Notes: generated by a model from the sequence alone, not told the origin. DNA of 64,000 nucleotides from Izhakiella capsodis (GCF_900115045.1 NZ_FOVC01000013.1:7687-71686); one strand, 5' to 3'. Shown: positions 1 to 9,519, counted from the first letter of the stretch. A program made the numbers and translations.

Positions 1-156
1 TGAAGAATTAATGCTCATGTTTTTTTGTATATACTTGTCTGGCTTTTTATTTTTAATTAATTAAGACTCACTCTCAGTTAATTTGTGTAAGGGAGTTGCT
101 ATTATCGTTGCTAAATGTTTGTTTTTAATTGAAAGAAATTAATTTTAATTCAAATT

Positions 157-192
157 TTTTCAGTTATCCAATGAACATTGGATAACTGAAAA
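157..192. repeat. Perfect 17-bp inverted repeat in the left intergenic region
   Basis: Bases 157-173 are the exact reverse complement of 176-192, with only AA between them. The arms read TTTTCAGTTATCCAATG and its complement. Neither strand has a T-tract after the stem, so this does not look like an intrinsic terminator. It could be an operator or a strong mRNA hairpin. The rest of 1-360 is AT-rich and shows no gene; it presumably holds the promoter of the small regulator that starts at 361. Confidence 0.7.
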
Positions 193-360
193 CATGCATT
201 AACTTTAAACAAGATAGTGTTAATGAGTTTCATAGCTTTGTTGTTTACTCATATTCTGGCATATTTGCATTTGTTTTAGTCATGATAAGATTAACGGGGT
301 CGCAAATATTTCTCGCGGTCTGGCAATGGATAGCTGAAGCATCACTAGGGAGCAACTAAC

Positions 361-639
361 ATGGAAAGATTTAATGTTCGCAGTAGCAAAAGACTGGATA
401 CTATAGTCGAGGTATTACAGACTATCGAAGAAATGATGAGCTCATCTGGTCATTCCCTTGCTGATTTTTCTTTATTTCCCAGCACGCGCGATATCGCCGA
501 TCGATGTAGCTTAAGTATTTACTCAACACGCCATATCCTTTTGCTGCTACAGGAAAAAGGTTTAATTGATTCTGTTAAGGGCAAGCATGCTAAACACCTT
601 TACTGGAAGCGAACTGATAGTCCAGGCTTGAAGCACTGA
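361..639 (+). CDS. Small winged-helix regulator (PapI/FaeA-like)
   Basis: This encodes 92 residues. The centre (about residues 38-75) reads as a compact winged helix: a helix-turn-helix around TRDIADRCSLSIYSTRHILL, then LQEKGLI and a basic stretch (KGKHAKHLYWKR) that would be the wing. The layout resembles the small PapI/FaeA-type regulators of fimbrial operons, but I cannot name an orthologue. The ATG follows a GGGAGC Shine-Dalgarno at good spacing. The gene stands alone and ends 3 bases before a bidirectional terminator. DNA binding is inferred from the fold pattern and the target is unknown. Confidence 0.7.
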   Translation: MERFNVRSSKRLDTIVEVLQTIEEMMSSSGHSLADFSLFPSTRDIADRCSLSIYSTRHILLLLQEKGLIDSVKGKHAKHLYWKRTDSPGLKH

Positions 640-642
640 GAG

Positions 643-680
643 AAAAAAACCATCTTAGTAAAGATGGTTTTTTTCTTTTT
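643..680. terminator. Bidirectional intrinsic terminator
   Basis: Stem AAACCATCTT (647-656), loop AGTA, complementary arm AAGATGGTTT (661-670), with A-rich sequence on the left and a T-tract on the right. It serves the rightward regulator gene and the leftward FKBP operon that converge here. Confidence 0.85.
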
Positions 681-698
681 AGCGACAACGTATTCACA

Positions 699-2642
699 TT
701 AATTTTTTGATGGCGCTGGTGCTTTCCCTTTCGGCCAGACAGCGACAATACGGACATGATAAACCATTGTGGCATTCGGCGGGATCTTAGGCGGCATCCC
801 TTTTTTCCCATATGCTAACTCCGGCGGTACAACTAAGTCCATTTCACCCTGGCTGCGTAGTTTCGACAGCGCTTCCTGAAAGAGCGGGGGGTAGTCACTC
901 AGCTTTTCGCTCAGCATCCGCCCGGTCTTTTCCATATCGTTGATAACCGTGCCGTTTGTCAGACTCTCCTGGACTACGATTGCGACCGTGTCATCGGGTT
1001 TCAATGGTTTAATACCCGGCTTAGTCACTTCATACCAGAATCCGTGAGATGACTTTTTGACACCTTTTCGTTTGAGATAGGCGTCCATAAAGCCTCGATC
1101 CTGCTTGCGGATGGTCGGTTTGAAGCCCGGCTCCGGCAATGATGGAGCCCGAGAAGCGGATTCCTTAGCTGCCACTGGCAGATGTCCATTGGTTGCTTGA
1201 TTCGCCTCTTCCAGCGCTTTAGTCAGGCTTTTTTCGTCAAGCTTTGGTTGATCATCGAAGGCGTCGATAATACCGGCAAGGATAAGGTTTTTATCTACCT
1301 TATTGCCTTCTGCCTGATGTGTTTGCTGCAAAAGCAAAATTTCCGCGCCCAACGAAACCCCAATAGCATAGCCCTGACGAACGGTAGGATTTTGCAAAAT
1401 CTGTGAATTTAAAATTGGTAGTCCTTTGAGCGGTAGAGCGTTAAGCTGGTTTTGTAACTCTTTTACCTTAGCTTGTGCCTGATCTAACTGTTTCTGCAGT
1501 TCGTCTGAACTATCCGACTTCTGGTTGCTATTGTTTTTTACTGGATTGCTCGCATTCGTAGCCCGCAGCATATCCAGCTGATTTTGTAGCAGCTGGAGCC
1601 TGCCGCGCGTTGTATTCAGCTCCTCCGCAGTTTGCTGGCGTTGTGCGACGGCTAATTCGGCGTCTTTATTGCTCATTTTTAGCTGTGCTTGCAGCTCATT
1701 CTGCTTCTTATTTGCCGTATCTAGTTGTTTTCCTAGTTTTTCCTGAGCGTCTTTTAATGCCTGAGTCGATCTTTGTTGTATAAGATCGGCATTTGTGCGT
1801 AAGCGTGCCAGCTGCTGATTTGCGGCCTCAAGCTGTTCACGTATTTTTCCGATTTCAGCTGCGGCTTGCTTTTGGGACGGGTCTTCGGGGCTATTCTCTT
1901 TGATGGCTTGCAGCTGCGCAAGCTGACTGCGGGTCTCTCTGAGCTGTTCCTGAAGCGCTTTTACTGTCCCATCCTGCTGCTGACGAGCCAATTCTGCTGA
2001 TTTAACGTCAGCCTGTGCTTGAATCAGCTGCTGCTCCAGCTCTTTCAGTTTTGCTGACTGTGCCAGTTGCGTATCTTTTTCAGCATGTTGCTGATTAATT
2101 TTCTCGCGAAACGCCTCTATTTCTTTTTCCAGCATGTTGCGTTGATCAATCAGCTGAACATGTTTCGCGGTAAGCTCAGTGATGCGCTGCTGGCTTTGCG
2201 CCAGCTGTTGCGAAAGTCCATCGATGGTTTTCCGGGTCTGAGCTTCGTCACTGGTCATTCCTGAAAGCTGGCGCAATTTCTGAATACCCGCAGCCATTGC
2301 ACTCAAATCCAGCCTTACGGGTGTGGATAGCCGCTGATTTTCCTGTGCTTTAGCCAGCGCTCTCTTCAACGTGTCTATTTCTTCTGCTTGCTGCTGGAGA
2401 CGTTGATTACTCTGTAATACGTCCTGATTCTGGCTGACATCTTCACGACGTTTTGCCGTAGGCGCTTTTTTCGGGGCAGGGGCTTTGTGGGCTGAGGGTC
2501 TTGGCTGGCGTGGGGGATGCTCAGCCGCATATTGCTCAGCAAAACGTAGTAGTGGTGGCAGCGTTGAGTTAGCTTGTGCTGCCAGCGATAACTGACTGAG
2601 GGAGAGGCTGGCAGCGATACTCAAATAAAGCGTTGCCCGCAT
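699..2642 (-). CDS. Periplasmic FKBP-type peptidyl-prolyl isomerase with a long coiled coil
   Basis: This encodes 647 residues. It starts with a signal peptide (hydrophobic to about residue 22, likely cut after AQA). Residues about 70-400 are a very long Gln/Ala/Leu-rich coiled coil. A FKBP N-terminal-type segment follows (TVRQGYAIGVSLG, about 420-490), then a C-terminal FKBP domain (about 540-640) with ALSKLRSQGEMDLVVPPELA and YGKKGMPPKIPPNATMVYHV. The FKBP part is FkpA/FklB/Mip-like, catalysing cis-trans isomerisation of prolyl bonds. The coiled coil is far longer than in those enzymes and would give an extended, probably oligomeric protein. The ATG overlaps the stop codon of the upstream lipoprotein gene (TAATG), so the two are translationally coupled. 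Confidence 0.88.
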   Translation of the reverse strand: MRATLYLSIAASLSLSQLSLAAQANSTLPPLLRFAEQYAAEHPPRQPRPSAHKAPAPKKAPTAKRREDVSQNQDVLQSNQRLQQQAEEIDTLKRALAKAQENQRLSTPVRLDLSAMAAGIQKLRQLSGMTSDEAQTRKTIDGLSQQLAQSQQRITELTAKHVQLIDQRNMLEKEIEAFREKINQQHAEKDTQLAQSAKLKELEQQLIQAQADVKSAELARQQQDGTVKALQEQLRETRSQLAQLQAIKENSPEDPSQKQAAAEIGKIREQLEAANQQLARLRTNADLIQQRSTQALKDAQEKLGKQLDTANKKQNELQAQLKMSNKDAELAVAQRQQTAEELNTTRGRLQLLQNQLDMLRATNASNPVKNNSNQKSDSSDELQKQLDQAQAKVKELQNQLNALPLKGLPILNSQILQNPTVRQGYAIGVSLGAEILLLQQTHQAEGNKVDKNLILAGIIDAFDDQPKLDEKSLTKALEEANQATNGHLPVAAKESASRAPSLPEPGFKPTIRKQDRGFMDAYLKRKGVKKSSHGFWYEVTKPGIKPLKPDDTVAIVVQESLTNGTVINDMEKTGRMLSEKLSDYPPLFQEALSKLRSQGEMDLVVPPELAYGKKGMPPKIPPNATMVYHVRIVAVWPKGKAPAPSKN

Positions 2643-3133
2643 TACGGCATGGCTCCATGTAGGCTCAGGGTGTTCATCATGGTCTGGCTGATCTGCGCGC
2701 AGATCAGGTTGGAGCGGTAATGATAAAGAGCATCAATGGTGTCCTGCGTTTCCTTCGAGATCTCCGGGCGCACCGATGCATAGCTGGCAGCACCGCGCAT
2801 AATATAACGAAACGCGTTGTTGAGGCGGGGATATTTATCCGGAGCCAGAGTTTTAAGTGCATCCAATTGCGCTTTGCAGCGTTCCATGTTGGCCATCACA
2901 CTGTTGTCGGATTTAGTGCTGTTTTCCGCCACTGTATCAACTTTAGATGGGCCTGATAGCTGCGGGCTTTCAGGTTTTTTATTATTGGTGTCATTAGCTA
3001 CAGGCGCTGTGGACATTTTTATGGGGGGCGCCTGGGTCGTTTTATTAACCGATTGATTTTTGAACATACTCTGACAACCTGCCAGTGAGCTACTCACTAG
3101 TAGAGCCATTATGAGACACCAAAGGGATTTCAT
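2642..3133 (-). CDS. Small lipoprotein of unknown function
   Basis: This encodes about 163 residues. The N-terminus is a lipoprotein signal with the lipobox LAGC followed by QSM. A Lys/Ser/Pro-rich linker follows, then a helical C-terminal half (about 80-160) with ERCKAQLDALKTLAPDKYPR and a cysteine near the end. I prefer the ATG at 3133 because AGGAAG lies 6 bases before it; an earlier ATG at 3139 sits directly against that site. I do not recognise the family. It lies between a LuxR-type regulator and a periplasmic isomerase whose start overlaps its stop, so a shared envelope role is inferred. Confidence 0.75.
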   Translation of the reverse strand: MKSLWCLIMALLVSSSLAGCQSMFKNQSVNKTTQAPPIKMSTAPVANDTNNKKPESPQLSGPSKVDTVAENSTKSDNSVMANMERCKAQLDALKTLAPDKYPRLNNAFRYIMRGAASYASVRPEISKETQDTIDALYHYRSNLICAQISQTMMNTLSLHGAMP

Positions 3134-3151
3134 ATACATCTTCCTGAAGAT

Positions 3152-3808
3152 CTAGGTATTAGTTGAATGTCTATTATTCGCAAGAGCGTTAAATGACGGT
3201 GGCGACCGGAAAAAACCCTCGTCAATAAGCCAATAGTTCAATTCGGTGGTTCGGCTGATATTGAGTTTGGTCATAATGTTGCGTTTATGCGTGCTGACGG
3301 TTTTTTCACTAATTTGTAAGTAGCGGGCTACAGTCGCATGGCTGATGCCGCGTGCCAGAAAGCGCAGTATCTGGGTTTCACGAAATGTCAGCGGAGAACT
3401 GACCGAGATGGCGCCCGCTGTTTGTGGAGATGAGGCGGCGAAGCTTTCCAGTTTACGTAGCGCGGTTTCCAGATATCGCTGAATGACAGCAGGCTGAGCC
3501 TGTCGTGGTATCATGGCGAAATTCTCCTTCAACGAGTTCAAATCGTCCCGGTTACTGCTTTCCTGCTGCTGAATAACAAATACATAACGACGAAAGGCGG
3601 TTATTTCCATACGCAGTGCGTGCAGGCGATAAGACGACAGCTCGCTTTGGCTGATGAAGATAATTTCGCTACGCGCGCGTAGCTGAAACTGATCGGCGAA
3701 ATTGACGTTGAGTTTACGCTCGGAAGCCCACGTGGATATAAGCGTCTGCAAGCCTGATGCATAAAAACGATCGTCGTCGCATATCAGTACCGAGAGATTT
3801 TTTTTCAT
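3152..3808 (-). CDS. LuxR/RcsB-type transcriptional regulator
   Basis: This encodes 218 residues from the preferred ATG at 3808, which has AGGGAAG about 5 bases upstream; an in-frame ATG at 3853 would add 15 residues. The N-terminal part starts like a receiver domain (LSVLICDDDRFYASGL), but acidic-pocket and Lys positions are hard to assign further on, so phosphorylation is uncertain. The C-terminal 65 residues are a clear LuxR helix-turn-helix: LTFRETQILRFLARGISHAT, then ISEKTVSTHKRNIMTKL. It is first in an operon with the lipoprotein (12-base gap) and the FKBP isomerase, and may control them. Confidence 0.88.
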   Translation of the reverse strand: MKKNLSVLICDDDRFYASGLQTLISTWASERKLNVNFADQFQLRARSEIIFISQSELSSYRLHALRMEITAFRRYVFVIQQQESSNRDDLNSLKENFAMIPRQAQPAVIQRYLETALRKLESFAASSPQTAGAISVSSPLTFRETQILRFLARGISHATVARYLQISEKTVSTHKRNIMTKLNISRTTELNYWLIDEGFFRSPPSFNALANNRHSTNT

Positions 3809-4148
3809 TTTTACTTCCCTGTTAGCCATCTTCGAGCGCAATGTTCCGCGCAACCAGAGTATCCTGATGTTGTTCTGTAGCGGCCACTAGCCAGTCGTTT
3901 CCTTCGAGAAATGTGTAGCGAAGCCCATCCTCTAAGGGCCATCACTAATATACCGCAAAATAATCTGAGGGCGTCGTGGTGTTAAAAATGCGACATTTTC
4001 AACTGTAAATTCATTTACTGCGATATATATTAAAGAATATTGGGGGGAATTGATGTTTATCGTAGGGGTAATGCCTGACTGATTAAGAATAGAGGAAATT
4101 TGGGTGCTGAATAATGAAGCAAGCCTGGCGAGCAGACTTGCCAAAGGA
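3809..4148. other. Intergenic region between the LuxR operon and yibL
   Basis: About 340 bases with no convincing gene. It should hold the promoter of the leftward LuxR operon and the end of the yibL transcript. I saw no clear operator or terminator. Confidence 0.4.
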
Positions 4149-4511
4149 TTAAAACGTGCTATTAGCGAAACCGGTCATCTCGGTCAGTTCCATTTCCCGC
4201 CCCAGCGCGGTCATAGGATGAACAATCACCAATCCTCTGACCGATTTTTTCAGCCCCCCCATGTTGGCTTGCTCTTTACGAGTTATTGCCCGGCTGAAGG
4301 TCATTTTCTTCAATTTTTGCGCTTCCTTACTTAGCTTTTGCTCGCGCACACCACGTAAGCGGTCGATTTCCGCTTCAAGCGTATCTTTTTCTGCCAGTAA
4401 CTCACCTAATTTTTCGCTGTATCCGGCGGTGAGTAGCGTTGACTCTTTACGATTTAGCGCGTCCAGCTGGTCGCTGAGGCGTCTGATTTCTGCTTTTTCC
4501 TGCTCTTTCAT
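4149..4511 (-). CDS. yibL: Ribosome-associated protein YibL
   Basis: This encodes 120 residues, the same length as E. coli YibL (DUF2810). It keeps the N-terminal helix IRRLSDQLDAL, the middle KLSKEAQKLKKM and the characteristic C-terminus GLKKSVRGLVIVHPMTALGR. YibL associates with ribosomal particles, but its exact role is not settled. It sits just downstream of mtlR in the same orientation, the E. coli order, which supports orthology and shows that this is conserved chromosomal backbone. Confidence 0.95.
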   Translation of the reverse strand: MKEQEKAEIRRLSDQLDALNRKESTLLTAGYSEKLGELLAEKDTLEAEIDRLRGVREQKLSKEAQKLKKMTFSRAITRKEQANMGGLKKSVRGLVIVHPMTALGREMELTEMTGFANSTF

Positions 4512-4596
4512 TTTGGCACCCGGTGATTCTTAGCTGTAACAAAAACTCTTTACCGGATTAAGGATACATTAAAAGGATGAACTCGGGGAAAACCGT

Positions 4597-5121
4597 CTAC
4601 TTCTGGAAGGCTTTTTTCATGCTGATACGGGCGATCAGCTCGGTCAATGATAACACCAGAGTCGAACGCACGATCTGCAGATAGCGCTGTTGTTGCATTG
4701 TCTGTAATTGCGCGTCTTTCTCAATTATCTGAGGGCGGGGCGGCAATGTGTTTACACAGTGTAACTCAGCAAATGGTCCGATAATTTCATCATCGGTAAA
4801 GCGATATTCATTACCATCATGATTCATCTCTTCACGTAATGCCATCAGTAGTTCACAGTCTTCATACTCATGGCGACTGATAATTCCGAGGCCGTAAATG
4901 AGTTTCAGGCGAACTGAAAGTTCGCCGAGAGGGCCGCTGCCCAGTAACAAGGGTTCTACGGCATATTTCACCGCGAAGTCGTCTTTACGAAACACCTTGA
5001 TAACCTGCATATTGATCGCTTCAGCCAGTAATTCCTCGATGGCGATCAAGAAGCTCCGCACTGTTCTGCCGTCATTAAGACGTTCGAGAGCCTTATTTTC
5101 GAATGCCTGGGGTTGTTCCAT
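4597..5121 (-). CDS. mtlR: Mannitol operon repressor MtlR
   Basis: This encodes 174 residues from the ATG at 5121; a GTG at 5133 would add four. E. coli MtlR is longer at its N-terminus, but the shared block starts at MEQPQAFENKALERLN, which supports 5121. Conserved stretches include FRKDDFAVKYAVEPLL, RLKLIYGLGII and the C-terminal SLTELIARISMKKAFQK. MtlR represses mannitol operon expression; it has no ordinary helix-turn-helix that I can see. It is third in mtlA-mtlD-mtlR, about 70 bases after mtlD. Confidence 0.95.
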   Translation of the reverse strand: MEQPQAFENKALERLNDGRTVRSFLIAIEELLAEAINMQVIKVFRKDDFAVKYAVEPLLLGSGPLGELSVRLKLIYGLGIISRHEYEDCELLMALREEMNHDGNEYRFTDDEIIGPFAELHCVNTLPPRPQIIEKDAQLQTMQQQRYLQIVRSTLVLSLTELIARISMKKAFQK

Positions 5122-5190
5122 AACTGCCCACAACTTTTTATAACCAAAGAGGGCGCCAGTTGACGGAGCCCTTGCTGTTTACCTGATAAG

Positions 5191-6351
5191 TCAGGGAGCG
5201 CACTTGTTAATGGCCTTATAAGCTTTAACGATGTCAGTAACCACCTCGCTTTTACTATCCAGACCTGAAATCTGCGCTATCGTCTCCTGCGGACCTTTTT
5301 CAGCCAGTAATGAGGCCAGCTCCTGCGCCTGGGGATCCTGATCGCTGTGATAATGCATCGCAGCGGCGATACCCGTTACCAGATTAGAATGTGGAAGATG
5401 ATACGCCAGTGTCCCCAAAATGGGTTTGATCAAACGATCGCCGCTACTGAGTTTACGCAGCGGCTGACGGCCAACGCGCTCGACGTCATCAATCAGATAA
5501 GGATTTTCAAAACGACTAATGATTTTCTTGATGTAGGCGGCGTGTTTCGCTGGATCAAAATCGTAACGCCTGATCAGCACGGCGCCGCTTTCTTCCATGG
5601 CACCTCTGACGATAGCACGCACTTTGTTATCCAGGATGGCATCGCGAATAGTGTTATGACCGTTAAGCTGCCCAAGGTAGGCTGTGATGGCATGGCCGGT
5701 ATTAAGGGTAAAAAGCTTACGTTCGACAAATGCCATCAGATTATCCGTCAGCTCCATACCGGAGATCTGCGGAAATTTTCCTTTAAACTGCGTTTTATCG
5801 ACGATCCATTCGCTAAAGGTTTCTACCGTCACTTCCAGCGGATCGCTGTTGATGGATTCCGAGGGTGGTACAATTCGATCGACCGCTGAGTCAACGAAAC
5901 CGACGTGTGCTTCAACCCAATCACGGTATTGAGTGGGCAGGGCTTTGAGAACATGCATTTTTAACTGGCTGGTACCGCGTACCATATTTTCGCAGGCGAT
6001 AATATTCAGCGGACAGGTGTTACCGCTATCACTACGTTTGGCCAGCCCTTTAGCAATTCCCGGAGCGATACGTTCCAGAATTTGCGGACCAACCGCCGTG
6101 GTAACGATATCAACCTGGGCTATTTTACTGATAACTGCTTCGCTGGTGCTATTGATGGCATCAACGCCTTTGACCATCTCAACCTGCGCATCCTCGCCAA
6201 CAACCTTAACGCGATACTCTTTATGCGCATTCAGCGCATCCAGTACTGCCTGATTAACATCGGCAAAGGTGAGTTGAATACCGGCATCAGCCAGCAGTTT
6301 ACCTATGAAACCGCGACCAATATTACCGGCACCAAAATGTAATGCTTTCAT
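5191..6351 (-). CDS. mtlD: Mannitol-1-phosphate 5-dehydrogenase
   Basis: This encodes 386 residues, close to the usual 382. It oxidises mannitol 1-phosphate, delivered by MtlA, to fructose 6-phosphate with NAD+ in the cytoplasm. The dinucleotide-binding motif GAGNIGRGFIG lies at residues 8-18. The C-terminal catalytic region of the polyol dehydrogenase family includes KLFTLNTGHAITAYLGQLNG. The ATG has AAGG upstream (tgaAGGtagcgtt). It is the second gene of the mtl operon, separated from mtlA by a terminator-like hairpin that could lower its expression relative to the transporter. Confidence 0.97.
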   Translation of the reverse strand: MKALHFGAGNIGRGFIGKLLADAGIQLTFADVNQAVLDALNAHKEYRVKVVGEDAQVEMVKGVDAINSTSEAVISKIAQVDIVTTAVGPQILERIAPGIAKGLAKRSDSGNTCPLNIIACENMVRGTSQLKMHVLKALPTQYRDWVEAHVGFVDSAVDRIVPPSESINSDPLEVTVETFSEWIVDKTQFKGKFPQISGMELTDNLMAFVERKLFTLNTGHAITAYLGQLNGHNTIRDAILDNKVRAIVRGAMEESGAVLIRRYDFDPAKHAAYIKKIISRFENPYLIDDVERVGRQPLRKLSSGDRLIKPILGTLAYHLPHSNLVTGIAAAMHYHSDQDPQAQELASLLAEKGPQETIAQISGLDSKSEVVTDIVKAYKAINKCAP

Positions 6352-6380
6352 AACGCTACCTTCATAAATAATCCGTAGAT

Positions 6381-6407
6381 AAAAAAGGGGCCGAATGAGC
6401 AGGCCCC
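6381..6407 (-). terminator. Intrinsic terminator/attenuator between mtlA and mtlD
   Basis: On the minus strand, GGGGCC, a 9-base loop and GGCCCC are followed directly by TTTTTT. It lies 6 bases past the mtlA stop codon and before mtlD. That position suggests partial termination giving more MtlA than MtlD/MtlR. Confidence 0.8.
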
Positions 6408-6412
6408 GTCGA

Positions 6413-8347
6413 TTAAGCCGTGTGGGCCCCGGATAGAATCTCCACTACCTCATCGACATGGGTGGTATTTGCCAGCTTCTCAATCACGTGCTCATCGTCA
6501 AGGGCGTTGGTAAGGCTGGTAATTACCTGGATATGTTCGTTATTGCGTGCAGCGATGCCGATGACCAGGCGGGCAATCTCATCCTCCTCTTCACCGAAGC
6601 GAACGCCTGCTGGATACTGGCAGAACACCACGCCGGTTTTCAGTACGCGATCTTTTGCCTCCACCGTACCGTGCGGTACGGCGATTGACTCGCCCAGGTA
6701 GGTAGGGGTTAATTTTTCACGCGCCAGCATCGCCTCAACATATTCCGGTTGAACATAACCTCCTTTTACCAGTTGCTCGCCGGCAAAGCGGATAGCCTGT
6801 TCTTTATCGCTGGCGGTCAAACTAAGGAATACGTTATCTGCGCTGAGCTTAAACAGGTTTTTGCCGCTGTTATCGAAGCTATCAGCCAGCGTTTCGTTAA
6901 CTTTCTCACGGTGTAACTCGGAACGATTAGTCTCGACCAGACGGGCGGTCAGATCGCTGTAAAGGCTGCTGTCGAGAAAGTTACTTAACGAGATGTGCTG
7001 CGCATGTGGTGCCTGGCGAATAGCGCGTTCGGTCAGGTCGCGATGGGTAATAACCAGGTCCACATCACCTGGCAGGGAATTAATAGCGGCATTGGTTACT
7101 GAGATATTGCTCAGGCCAGCATCGTTTACTTTTTTACGCAGTACACCGGCGCCCATCGCGCTGGAACCCATTCCGGCGTCACACGCTACGATGATTTTGC
7201 GTACATGGCTAAGATCGGCCTCTTTTACGTTGGTTCCTGATGTTGCGTTGGTGGTTGATGACTGACCTTTGGACTGCGCTTTCATATCCTGCACGCGGCG
7301 CACTGCGCTTTCAATGTCATCGTCTTCTTTCGCTTTGCTGGTTTTCAGCAGGATGGCTGAGATCACAAAGGAGACGGCAAAGGCAGCAACTACCGCTGCG
7401 ATGTTAGCGAAGTAGGCACCTTTTGGCGTCATTGCCAGTACGGCGATAATTGAACCCGGAGAGGCAGGTGAAACCAGACCTCCGTGCAAAACGGACAGCG
7501 TGAATACGCCGGTCATACCACCGAGGATAACCGCGATCAGCAGACGTGGGCTCATCAATACATACGGGAAATAAATCTCGTGGATACCACCAAAAAAGTG
7601 AATGATAGCTGCGCCAGGGGCAGATTGTCTGGCGCTGCCACGACCAAAAAACATATAAGCCATCAGTACGCCCATGCCTGGGCCAGGATTAGCTTCGATC
7701 AGGAAGAAAATAGATTTACCTTGTTCGCTGGCCTGCTGAATACCCAGCGGCGAGAAAATGCCGTGATTAATTGCGTTATTCAGGAACAGAATTTTTGCCG
7801 GCTCAACAAAAATGGAAGACAGCGGCAGCAGATTGTTCTTCACCATCAGGTTCACACCGGTTGCCAGAATATGCGACAGGTTCTCTACCAATGGACCGAT
7901 AGCAAGAAATGCCAGGATAGCCAACAGCATGCCGATAATACCGGCAGAGAAGTTGTTAATCAGCATTTCGAAACCACTTTTAATTTTGCCTTCAACCTGG
8001 CGATCGAAGGTTTTAATTGCCCAGCCGCCCAGCGGGCCGGCGATCATTGAACCGAGAAACATCGGCATGTCGGCACCGGCAATCACACCCATGGTGGTAA
8101 TGGCACCGACAACGCCGCCGCGGTCGCCAGCTACCAGTCGGCCTCCGGTATAACCGATTAGCAACGGCAGCAGGTAAGTGATCATTGGGCTGACCAGTTT
8201 GGCCAGCGTTTCATTTGGCGTCCATCCCGTAGGAATAAACAACGCGGTAATGATACCCCAGGCGATAAAAGCGCCAATGTTTGGCATCACCATGTTACTC
8301 AGAAAACGACCAAAGCTCTGAACTTTGATCTTGACTGTTGAGGACAT
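6413..8347 (-). CDS. mtlA: PTS mannitol-specific transporter EIICBA
   Basis: This encodes 644 residues from the ATG at 8347, which has AAGGGG about 8 bases upstream; the GTG two codons earlier is less likely. It imports and phosphorylates mannitol to mannitol 1-phosphate using phosphate from HPr. Residues about 1-335 are the membrane EIIC domain with the GGIHEIYFPYV motif. The EIIB domain follows with the phosphocysteine C389 in VACDAGMGSS, then EIIA with the phosphohistidine H559 in SIAVPHGTVEA. Both active sites match E. coli C384 and H554 with the same offset. It is the first gene of the mtl operon, behind several CRP-like sites. Confidence 0.98.
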   Translation of the reverse strand: MSSTVKIKVQSFGRFLSNMVMPNIGAFIAWGIITALFIPTGWTPNETLAKLVSPMITYLLPLLIGYTGGRLVAGDRGGVVGAITTMGVIAGADMPMFLGSMIAGPLGGWAIKTFDRQVEGKIKSGFEMLINNFSAGIIGMLLAILAFLAIGPLVENLSHILATGVNLMVKNNLLPLSSIFVEPAKILFLNNAINHGIFSPLGIQQASEQGKSIFFLIEANPGPGMGVLMAYMFFGRGSARQSAPGAAIIHFFGGIHEIYFPYVLMSPRLLIAVILGGMTGVFTLSVLHGGLVSPASPGSIIAVLAMTPKGAYFANIAAVVAAFAVSFVISAILLKTSKAKEDDDIESAVRRVQDMKAQSKGQSSTTNATSGTNVKEADLSHVRKIIVACDAGMGSSAMGAGVLRKKVNDAGLSNISVTNAAINSLPGDVDLVITHRDLTERAIRQAPHAQHISLSNFLDSSLYSDLTARLVETNRSELHREKVNETLADSFDNSGKNLFKLSADNVFLSLTASDKEQAIRFAGEQLVKGGYVQPEYVEAMLAREKLTPTYLGESIAVPHGTVEAKDRVLKTGVVFCQYPAGVRFGEEEDEIARLVIGIAARNNEHIQVITSLTNALDDEHVIEKLANTTHVDEVVEILSGAHTA

Positions 8348-8489
8348 AAACACACCCCTTATTGGTTCGCGCTGAGAAATAAGAGAGCGCGTGAATTCGT
8401 GAGAGTCTTACAGTGCAGAGCACTCGTATTACTGTATGCACGCGGACTTTATCATGTGAGTATCTCACTGCGTAATACTGCAAATGAAA

Positions 8490-8665
8490 TGTGATGCATG
8501 TCACTTAATATGGTGGCATGAATGGGAGGTTTTAGTGATTCCGATCACACTGTTAGTGTGAAATAGGCTAAAAAAAGAAAAAAAACCGTAGTAATCATCG
8601 TGTGTTGTGATCAAAGTCACCTTTTCATGTTGCTATTTTATTTCTGTATTGTGATCTAAATCACA
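8490..8665 (-). promoter_or_regulatory. Cluster of four CRP-like sites upstream of mtlA
   Basis: Four TGTGA-N6-TCACA-like dyads lie in the mtlA upstream region: 8490-8505 (TGTGA/TCACT), 8534-8549 (AGTGA/TCACA), 8606-8621 (TGTGA/TCACC) and 8650-8665 (TGTGA/TCACA). E. coli mtlA is known for several CRP sites upstream of one promoter, so catabolite control is well supported. The stretch 8348-8814 between mtlA and yiaF holds no gene. Confidence 0.8.
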
Positions 8666-8814
8666 AGATATTTTTGTAGGAGATCTGCATCTGACCACAT
8701 TTTATCCTGAGGTCAGATGTGTATTACGCATTTTTATTTGAGTGATGATGTTATAGGGAGATAACTGTAATGAGCCTTGGGCTGACGCAAGCCAGCCCGA
8801 CATGAGAGCAGGCG

Positions 8815-9519
8815 TTATTGCAGCAGTTTCTGTGCCTGGCTTAATGACGTGCTGTTTTGTGACAACGTCTTCATTAAACCATTATAGGTATCGGCTTGCT
8901 GCTGAGTGGTGAATTGAACGCTCATTCCGTTAATGGTGACGTTTGCGGCTTGCTGCTGCAGTAGATCGCCGGCTAGCACTGCGTTCTGGCTGAGGGTCTG
9001 CAATGCAGGCAGTACCAATAACAGCTGGTTGGCTGGTTGTGTGACCAACTGGGTATAGGCTTTGTCGTAAACCGTTTTAAGGTCTTCGGGCTGCTTCAAT
9101 CCTGCTTTGCTATTATCAGCCTGATTTTTTGCAGCTTGTAGTTGCTGGATTAGCACGCCCAGCGAACCACTCTCCTGACGCAGGCTATCACGGTACGTTA
9201 TATAATCCTGTGGCATACGAACAGCGCTAAGATCGGAAATGATCGGTTGAAGACTGTCCTGCTTTGCACGGTTTACCTGCTGTGTAAAGCCGTACAGAAT
9301 GGCGTAATCATTGACATAAGGCCCAAACTTTTGTTTTTGATCTTCACTTAGCGCGGGAATTTGCTCGCCACTGCGCATTACGGTATTTTGCAGAAAGTCG
9401 ATGAAAGCTTTGCGCTGATCGGCCGTTTTGTCACCGCATCCGGTTAATATTGTCGCCGAAAAAAAGATGATCAGTGGTAACCATAACGCCGAACATAGGC
9501 GTGAGATCCCCGTATTCAT
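8815..9519 (-). CDS. yiaF: YiaF-like DUF3053 lipoprotein
   Basis: This encodes 234 residues, the length of E. coli YiaF. The N-terminus is a lipoprotein signal with lipobox ILTGC, so the mature protein starts at the cysteine of CGDKTADQRKAFIDFLQ. The remainder is helical and Gln-rich with no catalytic motif that I can see. The DUF3053 family has no assigned function. In E. coli yiaF lies near yiaG, as here. No acidic sorting residue follows the lipid cysteine directly (Gly is at +2), so outer-membrane sorting is likely. Confidence 0.9.
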   Translation of the reverse strand: MNTGISRLCSALWLPLIIFFSATILTGCGDKTADQRKAFIDFLQNTVMRSGEQIPALSEDQKQKFGPYVNDYAILYGFTQQVNRAKQDSLQPIISDLSAVRMPQDYITYRDSLRQESGSLGVLIQQLQAAKNQADNSKAGLKQPEDLKTVYDKAYTQLVTQPANQLLLVLPALQTLSQNAVLAGDLLQQQAANVTINGMSVQFTTQQQADTYNGLMKTLSQNSTSLSQAQKLLQ